Assembly (NCBI GenBank): GCA_003249645.1
Contig: QKIH01000013.1
Location: forward strand, 1-36,494
DNA length: 36,494 nucleotides
DNA from: Desulfobulbaceae bacterium
GTDB taxonomy: Bacteria; Desulfobacterota; Desulfobulbia; Desulfobulbales; Desulfocapsaceae
Reading direction: 5' to 3'
Each line of letters opens with the position of its first letter. The first letter of the stretch is position 1. Shown in pieces: positions 26,196 through 34,767 of this stretch. A program made the translations under genes and the position numbers. The notes below the pieces were generated by a model. It was given only the letters and a program-made list of their open reading frames with translations, ran no database searches and was not told the DNA's origin.

Positions 26196-26639
26196 CTATA
26201 AAATATAGGGAACTTTCAGGTTAAAGCCCTTGTAGACGACAAAGCTTTCAACCGTTTGAACCCCTTCTACTTTGTTGAGTTGTTTGGTGATAAATTCAAG
26301 CAGGGTGTAATCTTCACTGAGCAGAACCTGAAGGATGATATCATATCGGCCGGTAACCACAGCCGCAGAGACGACACCTTTTAAGGCCAGAAATTCTTTT
26401 CCTTTCTTTTCAAGCTCCATGTTGCTGAGCTTTACGCCGAGATAAAGAATCTGGTGACCCTTGATAGCCTCAATGTCAATATTGCCGGAGATAGATAGAA
26501 GTCCTTCCTCGGTCAGTTTGTTCACACGTGACCGGACGGTATTTTCGGTAATATCAAGCAGGCTTGCGATTTTCTTGAAGGATTTTCGTCCTTCCTGAAG
26601 CTGTCGGATAATTTCCAGATTTATTGCATCCATTTCCAT
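26196..26639 (-). CDS. Lrp/AsnC-family transcriptional regulator
   Basis: This 147-residue protein has an N-terminal helix-turn-helix (FKKIASLLDITENTVRSRVNKL) and a C-terminal RAM ligand-binding domain (KGVVSAAVVTGRYDIILQVL, VEGVQTVESFVV). It is of full family length. It heads the lrp-ald operon and is divergent from the TAXI receptor gene, so it probably responds to alanine or a related amino acid and controls ald and perhaps its own gene. AAGGG lies 9 nt before the ATG. A second ATG two codons later is possible. The upstream AT-rich repeats may be its binding sites. Confidence 0.9.
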   Translation of the reverse strand: MEMDAINLEIIRQLQEGRKSFKKIASLLDITENTVRSRVNKLTEEGLLSISGNIDIEAIKGHQILYLGVKLSNMELEKKGKEFLALKGVVSAAVVTGRYDIILQVLLSEDYTLLEFITKQLNKVEGVQTVESFVVYKGFNLKVPYIL

Positions 26640-26908
26640 AACTGCACCCTTGTTGAAATTTGTGTAACAATTAAAAATACCATATCAGATTTATGAAAAA
26701 ATAAAAATGAAAAATAAAAATTGATGAAAAAATAAATCAAGAAGGGTTTCGTGCTGCTTTTCAGTGTGCGAAAATGGCTGCTCCTGATGGAGAACAATGC
26801 AAAATCAGAGGTTTCCTGCCGGCAAAAGGTGGTTGGGATTCGACACCATTTGGTGTAGATAAGGTTTATTGGGATGATATTTTGGAATTAAAAAAGGGGC
26901 TTATCATT
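26640..26908. promoter_or_regulatory. Divergent lrp-ald / TAXI receptor control region with AT-rich repeats
   Basis: Three near-identical words occur in a row on the plus strand: ATGAAAAAATAAAA (26693), ATGAAAAATAAAAA (26707) and ATGAAAAAATAAAT (26724), spaced 14 and 17 bp. They lie 50 to 100 bp upstream of the Lrp gene start, where an Lrp-type protein could bind. Nearer the TAXI gene, ACACCATTTGGTGT (near 26850) is a small palindrome. No firm -10/-35 pair is assigned. Confidence 0.45.
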
Positions 26909-28213
26909 ATGAAAATAAAGCTGAAGACTCTCTGGGATTTTGTGAAGGTTTATGGTTCCGGGATCGTTGCGGCAGTTGTTGTACTGGTCGTCGCCTATCA
27001 GTTCGTAGCACCTGCGCCGCCTAAAGAGCTGTCTATTGCCACCGCCTCAAAAAGTGGTGCATATTATGCTTATGCGCTGCAGTATCAGAAGCTGTTTGAA
27101 AAAGAAAATATAAAACTCAATGTGATCGAGACTTCAGGAAGTGCTGAAAATCTTGAACTTCTTGCCAAAGGCGCAGTCGAGGTTGCCTTTGTTCAGAGCG
27201 GCGTCGGCAGTGAAGAGCAGTACCCCGATCTTTCCGGCCTGGCCAGTCTGTATATGGAGCCTTTGCTGATATTTATGAGAAAAGGTGAGTCTGTGGATTC
27301 GATGATTTCTGTCCAAGGACTTAGACTGGCTATCGGTGCCGAAGGCAGCGGAACACGATCTATCATGCTGAACCTTCTGAAAGACAATAATCTTGATTAT
27401 GCGGCTCTTGCAACCTTGCCGCTCGGCGGCGATGAGGCCATAGATGCCTTATTGCATCATGAGGCGGATATTGCTTTTATGGTCTCAAAGCCTGACAGCC
27501 CTGCTGTCCTGAAGATTCTTGCGAACCAGCAGATATCACTGATTACCCTGTCAAGGGCCGAAGTGTATGCCAGACGGCATGCGTATCTGTCACACCTTGT
27601 TCTGCCCCGGGGCGTTTTTGATCTGTCCCGTGATCTTCCTCCAGCCGATATTGATGCTGTCGCTCCGGCGGCAACCCTGGTTGCCGGGACAAATCTGCAC
27701 CCGGCCCTTTCTGATCTTCTGCTGCAGATTGCAGCTAAAGTTCACAGTGGCGGCATTTTGCTCGACAGGGATATCAGATTCCCATCGAAATTGTTTCTCG
27801 ATTTCCCGGTCAGCCAGGAAGCGGAAAGATTTTTCAAATACGGGCCGCCCTTTCTTCAGCGTTACCTGCCATTCTGGGCTGCCTCACTGGTTGACCGGCT
27901 CAAGGTTATGCTGCTTCCCCTGCTCGCACTGATTGTCCCGTTGATGAAGATCCTGCCGCCTACCTATCGCTGGCGAGTTCGCTCAAGAATTTATCGCTGG
28001 TATGATGAGCTTCATGAGCTTGACCAGCGGGCAGGTGACGACAATGCCTCTCTACCGTTTCTGCAGCAGTGTAGTGACCAGCTTGGCAGTATGGAAGCAG
28101 AAGTTCGTCAGCTTGAGGTGCCGCTGTCGTATGCAGAAGAACTGTATCATCTGAGACTCCACATTGATCTTTTGCGAACGCAGCTGGAGCGCAGGATAAA
28201 TCAGAAGGTGTGA
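26909..28213 (+). CDS. TAXI-family TRAP solute receptor, membrane-anchored long form
   Basis: This is a 434-residue TAXI (TRAP-associated extracytoplasmic immunogenic) protein. A single N-terminal membrane anchor (about residues 15-33) is followed by the binding domain (ELSIATASKSGAYYAYA, AVEVAFVQSGVGSEEQYP, GLRLAIGAEGSGTRSIMLNLL). A C-terminal hydrophobic segment and a positively charged tail (ILPPTYRWRVRSRIYRWYDEL) complete the layout of the long-form subfamily. No TRAP permease (DctQM) gene is near, so it may act alone as a sensor or work with a distant permease. The start at 26909 is chosen over the in-frame ATG at 26774: AAGGGG precedes it and the membrane anchor starts there. Confidence 0.87.
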   Translation: MKIKLKTLWDFVKVYGSGIVAAVVVLVVAYQFVAPAPPKELSIATASKSGAYYAYALQYQKLFEKENIKLNVIETSGSAENLELLAKGAVEVAFVQSGVGSEEQYPDLSGLASLYMEPLLIFMRKGESVDSMISVQGLRLAIGAEGSGTRSIMLNLLKDNNLDYAALATLPLGGDEAIDALLHHEADIAFMVSKPDSPAVLKILANQQISLITLSRAEVYARRHAYLSHLVLPRGVFDLSRDLPPADIDAVAPAATLVAGTNLHPALSDLLLQIAAKVHSGGILLDRDIRFPSKLFLDFPVSQEAERFFKYGPPFLQRYLPFWAASLVDRLKVMLLPLLALIVPLMKILPPTYRWRVRSRIYRWYDELHELDQRAGDDNASLPFLQQCSDQLGSMEAEVRQLEVPLSYAEELYHLRLHIDLLRTQLERRINQKV

Positions 28214-28235
28214 TGAAGAGACGCAAGCAGTCTTG

Positions 28236-29141
28236 TCATGTCTTGAGCTGCTTTTGGTCTTCGTTGGATTTGCCGGTCACCGGCAGATAAAGTTTCTTGT
28301 TCCGAAGGAATCCCGATACTCCGGCTGTCAGCGGAATGGTGAATATCAGACCGATGCTTCCTGCCAGCGACCGGACAATCTCTGCGGTGATGTTGTCTTT
28401 AACTAGGATCTGAACCAGCGACGGTTCATAGGCTGCCAGAAACAACATCAGGTTCAGGCTTGCTCCAACATACGCTAAAATGAGAGTATTGGCCATTGTA
28501 CCCATGATATCACGGCCGATATTCATTCCGGCCCCGATGAGTTTTTCTGTGGTAATCTGGGGATTGACGACGGCTATTTCATGCATGGCAGATGAAATGG
28601 ACATGCCGACATCCATGACTGCGCCCATTGATCCAATGATAATCCCGGCAAACAGTAAGCCTTTGAAGTCAATATCCCGGGTGAAGAGGATGAGATGAAT
28701 GGACTCCTCGTTTCCAAGACCGGAGAGGTTGGCCATATAACCGACAATCAGGGCAAGAAAGCCTGCTATGATTACGCCGCCTGTCGTACCGATAATGGCA
28801 GACAAGGTCTTTTTATTGGCACCGGATACGATCAGCAGGGTGACAATAATCACTAGGGAGGACGCGGCAATTGATATGCCGATCGGATTGTAGCCCTGCA
28901 GGATCAGAGGCAGAAGAACCTGAGAAATAAGCAGAATGGTGAAAATTAATGTAAGGATGGTCTTCAGTCCTTTCCGTCCTCCGATTATGACAAGCCCGGA
29001 GAGGAAGATGATTAACAGGTATAACAGTGAAACTTTCTCTTTGATAATGGGGTCAACAGGAAGCTGCGATATGCCGACATGAATCAGAAGAATGATAAGC
29101 AGCACACCCAGCCAATATGAAAAACTCTTTAACATGCACAC
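28236..29141 (-). CDS. YibE/F-family membrane protein
   Basis: This is a 301-residue polytopic inner-membrane protein with about eight hydrophobic segments. The family core is seen in GSMGAVMDVGMSISSAMHEI and IGRDIMGTMANTLILAYVGASL, near the middle and in the C-terminal half. Characterised YibE/F proteins are few and their substrate is unknown. It is the last gene of the corrinoid methyltransferase operon, 25 nt after the preceding gene and convergent with the TAXI gene 22 bp away. A role in exporting a product or moving an ion is speculation. The start may be the ATG at 29141 or the one at 29135. Confidence 0.87.
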   Translation of the reverse strand: MCMLKSFSYWLGVLLIILLIHVGISQLPVDPIIKEKVSLLYLLIIFLSGLVIIGGRKGLKTILTLIFTILLISQVLLPLILQGYNPIGISIAASSLVIIVTLLIVSGANKKTLSAIIGTTGGVIIAGFLALIVGYMANLSGLGNEESIHLILFTRDIDFKGLLFAGIIIGSMGAVMDVGMSISSAMHEIAVVNPQITTEKLIGAGMNIGRDIMGTMANTLILAYVGASLNLMLFLAAYEPSLVQILVKDNITAEIVRSLAGSIGLIFTIPLTAGVSGFLRNKKLYLPVTGKSNEDQKQLKT

Positions 29142-29166
29142 CCTTTTGGTTACTTCTTTTCAATAG

Positions 29167-30063
29167 TTATTGAATACTCGGAGGCTGATCGTTCAGCTGG
29201 ATTGTCCATATTTTCGGCGCCCGTTTTTGCCAGGCAATCCGACGAAAGCAGCTGTGTCCAATGATTGGTGTCCGCTGCTTGTCATCGATCATCCGGCAAA
29301 GGGCTTCAAAGTAGGTGATGCTGTCATCATATTCTTGTCGGGAAGAGAGGCAAAAGCCGGCTTTTTCAAGGGCGCCTGATGCCTTTCCGCAGAGATGGAC
29401 GGCTGCATTATGGGGGCTCACTGTCAGTTTATTCAAAATGTTATAGGTCACTCTGCCGCTGTGCTCTTTATACATCTGCGGCCCGATGATATCGATGGCT
29501 CCAACCGGGTCAGCATAGGAGAGGATCTTAACCCCCCGTTCAAGTCCCTGCAGAGCGTAGGCTGCAATGTTTTCTTCTATTATCTCCAGGCCTCGGAGCA
29601 CACTGTCGCTTTTCTTGCGGATTGCCTTGTAAAGAATTTTCGGGTCAATGAGTGAGGAAAGGATGGTGAACGGCCCTTCAATATTCAGGGCAACTGTTTC
29701 AGTCTGACTTGACAGATGCGCTGCAGCATCAAGGACTGCCTTTATGCGGCCCTGATAAAAATTTATCTGAGGGATGTTTTCAATTTCCTCGATTTGGCTG
29801 AAAACATACTCTTTAACTCTGGGACCATTTTTCATGTCGTCCAACTTGATATCTGCTCCCATGGCTTCTGCCTCGACTGTCAGACAAAACGGCAGTCTGC
29901 ATACACTCTCGTTTTTCTGTTTTTTCATCTCCTGTGAGAGGCGGGCAAGAGCCGTCATATCTGTATGGGCCTGCGGAAAATGACAGCCTGTCTTTTCCAG
30001 TACTTCAGCAGGAATCCCTTCAGAATAACTGCCGGGACATCTGAACTCTGTTTTTTCGTTCAA
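29167..30063 (-). CDS. Short UroD/MtaA-family methyltransferase-like protein (TTG start)
   Basis: This 298-residue member of the uroporphyrinogen decarboxylase superfamily is of the methylcobalamin methyltransferase (MtaA/CmuA) branch. LPFCLTVEAEAMGA matches the same site in the neighbour at 31890-32942. Putative zinc ligands are H223 and C225 (HLCGK) and C272 (GHSC). The C225-C272 spacing is about 47 residues, against 74 and 81 in the two neighbours. The usual first 15 or so residues and the usual C-terminal helix (NIQAMMDAA type) are missing. The start codon is TTG at 30063 with only a weak purine-rich site. It may be a divergent active form, a regulatory paralogue or a decaying copy. Confidence 0.75.
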   Translation of the reverse strand: MNEKTEFRCPGSYSEGIPAEVLEKTGCHFPQAHTDMTALARLSQEMKKQKNESVCRLPFCLTVEAEAMGADIKLDDMKNGPRVKEYVFSQIEEIENIPQINFYQGRIKAVLDAAAHLSSQTETVALNIEGPFTILSSLIDPKILYKAIRKKSDSVLRGLEIIEENIAAYALQGLERGVKILSYADPVGAIDIIGPQMYKEHSGRVTYNILNKLTVSPHNAAVHLCGKASGALEKAGFCLSSRQEYDDSITYFEALCRMIDDKQRTPIIGHSCFRRIAWQKRAPKIWTIQLNDQPPSIQ

Positions 30064-30081
30064 TATTTTTCTCTTTTCGTA

Positions 30082-31902
30082 TTATTGGGGTATCTGTTCA
30101 AACTTCAGGCAGCTGCTGAAAAGTTTGTCGTAATCTTTGAGCATGGTCAATTCGAAATGGTTGATCTGATCGGCAAGCTCTTCCATTTCTCTACGCTTTT
30201 CAGTCGACAGCAGGCACATCAGAGCTCCCGTTCGGGAAGAGTTTCCGATATATGTTACTTTTTCACGGAGTTCGCGGGGAATCACTCCCAGTCCTATCAG
30301 GCTATCGACATGCAAATGGCGGCCGAACTGTCCGGAAATAATGATTTCATCAAGGTCTTCCGGTGTCATTTCCATTTGCTGCAGCAGGGCATGAATACCT
30401 GATAATATTGCCCCTTTTGCGAGCTGTACCTGACGGATATCCGCCTGGGTCACCATGATATGGTTGACAGGATCGAGAACAAAGCTGCGTTTCTTGTCCT
30501 CTTCTTCTATGAAGCGTGCTAATGCGTTGAGCTTTTCGTCCTGCTGCAGATCGTCTCTGCTTTTCAGACGACCTGTTTTCTGAATGAGGCCAAGACGTGA
30601 TATTTCCGATATGGCTTCAATAACACCGCTTCCACAGAGGCCTCTGGGTCTGGTGTTGCCGATAACCTGCAGATGGATGTTGTCATCGGTTATCTGCACC
30701 CTCTCAACGGCGCCTTCACCGGCCAGCATGCCGCAGCTGATATTCATGCCTTCCAGGGCAGGTCCTGCCGCACAGGCACAGGCATAGAGGGAGCCGCCTT
30801 TTGACAGGACAATTTCACCGTTTGTTCCGATGTCAATGAACAGGATATTCCTGCTGTTCCGGCTAAGCTGGCAGACGCTGACTCCGGCGACGATATCCGC
30901 CCCGATATACCCCGAAACACCTGGCAGACAATACAGTCTGGCAAAAGGGGAGACCTGCAGTCCTATTGATGCTGCGGGCAGCGATTGATGGCTGGTGAAA
31001 ACGGGAACGTAGGGAGCCTTCCCTATCGGTGTCGGATCGACTCCGAGCAGCAGATGCAGCATGGTCGTGTTGGCCGCAACCGTAACATCATAGATGCTTT
31101 CTAAAGGTACCTGATTGGCATTACATAAGCCGTCAACGATTGTGTTGAGACAGCTGATGATGGATTTGTGCAGAATATTCAGACCGTTGTCTGCTTTTCT
31201 GGCAAATTCAATTCGTGACAGGACATCCTGACCGTTTGTCTTTTGGGGGTTCAGGGCCGTGGCGGAATCAATTTCCCCGCCGTCCTTGAGATCAATGAGA
31301 GAGACGACCAGAGTGGTTGTGCCGATATCAACAGCAAGCCCGAACATCTGGTCCCGGCTGTCTCCTGCTTCAAGGCCGATCAGCAGATTGTCTGCATAGA
31401 CGGCAGTGAACTGTTCATGTCCATGGATGTTTTTGTATGATTGCAGAAACATCGATTGGCTTAGTACAGTTGAAATATCAAGCGATTCTGACAGGAGATC
31501 AAGACATGAACGGTGCTTCGACGACACTATTGCCCGCTGTTGATGCATTTGTTTGGTGATATGCGGAACGTGGCGGAATTCAGGCAGAAAACCGCTGCTT
31601 AAAATCTGATGATTTTCTTTTTCTTCCTGCAGAAGGCTGAAGCTCAAATCGCCGGCCGGATAAAGTTGGCAGCTTAAACGAATGTTCTGCGCAAGTTCCT
31701 GAGCACTCAGGTGATGGTATTCTTCTGCAGAAGGCTTGGGGAGATCACCTGAAATTATCTGCACCTTGCATTTTCCACAGGTCCCTTTCCCGCCGCACGG
31801 GCTGTCGGTGCTCAGGCCGTTTTTCACCAGTACGTCCAACAGCGTCTGCTGTTGATCCACAGGAAATACTGTCATCTGCGGATGAATTGTTACAGTATGC
31901 AT
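30082..31902 (-). CDS. RACE-type corrinoid activation protein (2Fe-2S plus ASKHA domain)
   Basis: This 606-residue protein has an N-terminal [2Fe-2S] ferredoxin domain (C36, C42, C45, C78; CGGKGTCGKCKVQI). A linker follows, then an ASKHA ATPase domain from about residue 188 (GLAVDIGTTTLVVSLIDL, then FIDIGTNGEIVLSKGG). This is the layout of reductive activators of corrinoid enzymes (RACE; DUF4445), which use ATP to reduce inactive Co(II) corrinoid to Co(I). Its target should be the corrinoid protein at 34022-34681. It lacks the C-terminal 4Fe-4S ferredoxin domain of methanogen RamA. The start overlaps the end of the preceding gene by 13 nt, suggesting coupled translation. Confidence 0.92.
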   Translation of the reverse strand: MHTVTIHPQMTVFPVDQQQTLLDVLVKNGLSTDSPCGGKGTCGKCKVQIISGDLPKPSAEEYHHLSAQELAQNIRLSCQLYPAGDLSFSLLQEEKENHQILSSGFLPEFRHVPHITKQMHQQRAIVSSKHRSCLDLLSESLDISTVLSQSMFLQSYKNIHGHEQFTAVYADNLLIGLEAGDSRDQMFGLAVDIGTTTLVVSLIDLKDGGEIDSATALNPQKTNGQDVLSRIEFARKADNGLNILHKSIISCLNTIVDGLCNANQVPLESIYDVTVAANTTMLHLLLGVDPTPIGKAPYVPVFTSHQSLPAASIGLQVSPFARLYCLPGVSGYIGADIVAGVSVCQLSRNSRNILFIDIGTNGEIVLSKGGSLYACACAAGPALEGMNISCGMLAGEGAVERVQITDDNIHLQVIGNTRPRGLCGSGVIEAISEISRLGLIQKTGRLKSRDDLQQDEKLNALARFIEEEDKKRSFVLDPVNHIMVTQADIRQVQLAKGAILSGIHALLQQMEMTPEDLDEIIISGQFGRHLHVDSLIGLGVIPRELREKVTYIGNSSRTGALMCLLSTEKRREMEELADQINHFELTMLKDYDKLFSSCLKFEQIPQ

Positions 31903-32942
31903 GTCTTTTGGTTCAGCGATGCGTTCTTCATTGATTTGGCCGCATCAACAATGGCCCTGATATTGGCAAGAGCGGTTTTGGGGCCGATTCCGCAGGCCGG
32001 TGACAGAATAGTTACCCCGTTTTCGACACATTGCCGGGCAACAAGAGCAAGCTTTTCCGGGGCACCCTTTTCGAGAATAAAGGTACTGACATTGCCCATG
32101 ATCGCCTTGTTGGTTACGCTTTCCGATAGCGCCTTTGCGTTGGTGATCGAATCGAAGCTGATGGCATCACTGTCAAGTGCAGTTATTCCCGAATAGATAT
32201 TTTTCAAGCGCCCGCAGATATGAACGATGATGCCGACTTCGGACTCTTCCCTTATTGCTGCTATGATTTTGTTAAGGTAGGGAACAGCAAAATTCTGGAA
32301 TCCTCTCGGACCCAGTATCTCGCCTGTACCGCTGGGGTCTGAAATGGCCAGTACAGAAGCTCCGGCCTGTATCTGTGCCTTGCCGAAGGCAATAAGATTA
32401 CTGGTGACAAATTCCATCATCTCATGGGCCTTATCAGCTTTCTTGTACAGTTCCTTGTAGTAGATCATCGGTTCGATCAGTGATGAAGCAAGACTGACCG
32501 GGCCGCACAGGTTGGCGATAACCGGCACATCCGGGTTTCTGGCTTTCAGCAGGGCGATAGCCTCGGTTACAATCTTGGCCCGGCCTGCGTTGACATCAAT
32601 TGGCTGCAATTTGTTCCATTCTTCCACTGACTGCAGGGGGTAGGCTGTCACCCGGGGTTCATTGATCCGTGTGCCCATGTTGACTTTGGCGCCCATTGCC
32701 TCGGCTTCCACCGTCATACAGAAGGGGACGCCAAAGTTTTCAAAACCGCCGTTTTCATACACGCCTGCAGCAAGATCCGCCATCAGCAGGGCATCGGTAT
32801 GTGCTTCGGGCCAGCTTTTCCCGGTGAGATCCATGACATCTTCAACGATCATATTCATCATGCCGCCGGGACAGATACAAGGGGGACGATCAACAGCATT
32901 GCCTCTTAAGGCGAGTGAAAGCCTTTCTTTTGGAGTGAGCAC
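31890..32942 (-). CDS. UroD/MtaA-family corrinoid methyltransferase
   Basis: This is a 350-residue TIM-barrel protein of the MtaA/CmuA branch of the UroD family, with the usual start (LTPKERLSLALRGNAVDRPP). Zinc ligands are H241 and C243 (HICGR) and C317 (SPACGIGP), the set that activates a thiol acceptor or donor in MtaA-type enzymes. GVPFCMTVEAEAMGAKVN is shared with the short paralogue downstream. It should move a methyl group between the corrinoid protein and a thiol or tetrahydrofolate-type acceptor, or take it from the substrate; which one cannot be told. It lies 6 nt after the other full-length paralogue. Confidence 0.9.
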   Translation of the reverse strand: MLTPKERLSLALRGNAVDRPPCICPGGMMNMIVEDVMDLTGKSWPEAHTDALLMADLAAGVYENGGFENFGVPFCMTVEAEAMGAKVNMGTRINEPRVTAYPLQSVEEWNKLQPIDVNAGRAKIVTEAIALLKARNPDVPVIANLCGPVSLASSLIEPMIYYKELYKKADKAHEMMEFVTSNLIAFGKAQIQAGASVLAISDPSGTGEILGPRGFQNFAVPYLNKIIAAIREESEVGIIVHICGRLKNIYSGITALDSDAISFDSITNAKALSESVTNKAIMGNVSTFILEKGAPEKLALVARQCVENGVTILSPACGIGPKTALANIRAIVDAAKSMKNASLNQKTCIL

Positions 32943-32948
32943 AGTTTC

Positions 32949-34028
32949 TTACCCCTGTCTGGCGGTCTGCATCCGGGCCAGTTTCTCGGGATCAACCGGA
33001 TAACCGATTTCACGCGCTGCATCCATCATTGCCTGGATGTTTTCCGGCGGTGTCTCAACCGGCAGACTGCATCCGCTCATGATGACGTATCCCTTGGGGC
33101 AGTCCCATGCTTGCTGAACGCATTCGATGACAGCCTGACGTACTGTTTCCGGGGTGCCGTCATACATGATGGAAGAAGGATCAACGTGGCCTAGAACCTT
33201 CACCCGGTCACCAATCTGGTTCTTGCATTTTTCCAGGTCCTCGACGTTGTCGATGCTGAAACCGGCGATACCCATATTGACAACATCTTCCCAGATCTTG
33301 TTCGTTTTGCCGCAGATGTGCATGGTGACAGGTTTCTTCCTTTCGTTGATATAGTGCACCAGCTTTTCTATGTATGGCGCTGCAAATTCACGGAAATGCT
33401 TCGGGCTGACAACGGTGCTGGAAGACATCGGCTCGGAGATAGTCGGCGTCAGGCCGGCGTCAATAATGGCTTGGGCATAGCGAATGCAGGTTTCCAGAGA
33501 GACATTGCAGGCATGATGGACTGCATCGGGGTTTTTGAAAAACAGTTTGGACATGTTTTCAACACCCAGCAGGAAAAAAGCATTGGTAAACGGGCCGACA
33601 ATTCCGCCGGCGCAGGGTACTTCCTGTCCCAGTTCATCGATGAGGTACTTCATTGCCTCGATATGCACGGGCAGGCGGCCGTCCTTGTAGGGGTCTGCCG
33701 GTTGTAATGAATTGATGTCATTGATGTCTTTAACCGCTGGTTGGGCAAGATCCGCCGTGTTGTCAAGAGGGTAGGATACTTTTGCCCCCATGGCCTCAGC
33801 CCAGGGAAAGAGATCAGTAAAAATCCTTACCCCGTCATAACCGAAACGGCGGTAAGAGGCGATTTGCGCATTTGCTATTGTCCTGGCATTGGTGTTGAAC
33901 TCGGATATCATACAGCCGTAAATGCGGGCTACACCGTTTGCCACATTGGGGTTGCAGGGGAGGCGGTCGAGAGTTTCGCCTTTGGCCATGGCGACAGCCC
34001 TTTCCATCGGAGTCATGCGGTCTAGCAT
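32949..34028 (-). CDS. UroD/MtaA-family corrinoid methyltransferase
   Basis: This is a 359-residue full-length member of the same family, starting DRMTPMERAVAMAKGETLDRLP. Zinc ligands are H237 and C239 (MHICGK) and C320 (MSGCSLP). It differs clearly from its neighbour at the substrate side (IFTDLFPWAEAMGAKVSYP in place of GVPFCMTVEAEAMG), so the two are not simple duplicates and may use different methyl donors or acceptors. Its start overlaps the end of the corrinoid protein gene by 7 nt, which argues that the two act together. AGGAGGAGATC precedes the ATG. Confidence 0.9.
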   Translation of the reverse strand: MLDRMTPMERAVAMAKGETLDRLPCNPNVANGVARIYGCMISEFNTNARTIANAQIASYRRFGYDGVRIFTDLFPWAEAMGAKVSYPLDNTADLAQPAVKDINDINSLQPADPYKDGRLPVHIEAMKYLIDELGQEVPCAGGIVGPFTNAFFLLGVENMSKLFFKNPDAVHHACNVSLETCIRYAQAIIDAGLTPTISEPMSSSTVVSPKHFREFAAPYIEKLVHYINERKKPVTMHICGKTNKIWEDVVNMGIAGFSIDNVEDLEKCKNQIGDRVKVLGHVDPSSIMYDGTPETVRQAVIECVQQAWDCPKGYVIMSGCSLPVETPPENIQAMMDAAREIGYPVDPEKLARMQTARQG

Positions 34029-34681
34029 CTGATCTCCTCCTTTACCAGCTGTTGGGCCAATTTTACGGCCTTTGTCGCATCTTCAGAGTAGTGGGCGCCG
34101 ATCTTATCGGCAAAACTTTTTGATATCGGGCCGCCTCCGACCATAACCTTGATACGCTCTGTCAGGTCCTGTTCCTTCAGGATTTGGCAGACTTCCTCCA
34201 TGCCGTCCATGGTGGTGGTCATCAAAGTTGACAGGGCAATAAGATCTGCATGAATTTCTTTGGCTTTTTCTACAAAGTCAATGGGGGGAATGTCCCGTCC
34301 CAGGTCAACCACATCAAATCCAGATGTCTCCAGCATGATCTTCACCAGATTCTTCCCAATATCGTGGGTGTCACCTTCAACTACCCCGATAACGATCTTG
34401 CTTTTGCCTGAACGTTCCTGCTGCTTTAGATGAGGACGGATAATCTCAAGGCCTGAATACATGGCATCTGAACACATCAGCAGCTCAGGGATGTAGTATT
34501 CCTCTTCCTCGTATAATTGACCGGCCCTATCCATACCCTTGGCCAATCCCATATTGATAGCATCATAGCCATCATACTGTTGGTCAACATATTCCTGGGC
34601 AAGCTCAACAGTCAGGTCGTCATCCATTTCCACAACGGATTTGGCCATTTTCTCCAACAGCTCTGCTTTATCCTTTGCCAC
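34022..34681 (-). CDS. Methyltransferase corrinoid (B12-binding) protein, MtaC/MttC type
   Basis: This is a 219-residue corrinoid carrier with an N-terminal four-helix cap (about 1-90) and a C-terminal Rossmann B12 domain. The cobalt-ligand motif is D104-x-H106-x-x-G109 in EGDTHDIGKN, with STLMTTTMDGM and VMVGGGPIS further on. It carries the methyl group on Co between the methyltransferases. The start is taken as GTG at 34681, because AAGGAG lies 9 nt before it and the protein then begins AKDKAELLEKMAKSVVEMD, as in relatives. The frame reaches back to a TTG at 34705. An 86-nt gap separates it from the permease gene. Confidence 0.93.
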   Translation of the reverse strand: MAKDKAELLEKMAKSVVEMDDDLTVELAQEYVDQQYDGYDAINMGLAKGMDRAGQLYEEEEYYIPELLMCSDAMYSGLEIIRPHLKQQERSGKSKIVIGVVEGDTHDIGKNLVKIMLETSGFDVVDLGRDIPPIDFVEKAKEIHADLIALSTLMTTTMDGMEEVCQILKEQDLTERIKVMVGGGPISKSFADKIGAHYSEDATKAVKLAQQLVKEEIRC

Positions 34682-34767
34682 GATACCCATCTCCTTGTTA
34701 TGCAAATAAAAAATACTCGGATTTACTCAGACTAATGGCTTGTCAGAGCAAATTCGGCTGAATTTCT

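Noticed and set aside
26774..26908. In-frame upstream extension of the TAXI receptor (45 codons)
   Set aside because: It adds a hydrophilic stretch unlike the family ahead of the membrane anchor; the ATG at 26909 has a better ribosome binding site.
28225..28253. Short hairpin (AAGCAG/CTGCTT) with following Ts at the convergent ends of the TAXI and YibE/F genes
   Set aside because: Only 6 bp with a 17-nt loop, partly inside coding sequence; too weak to call a terminator.
34750..34765. Small inverted repeat AAATTC/GAATTT between the permease and corrinoid genes
   Set aside because: Six AT-rich base pairs with a 4-nt loop; expected by chance.
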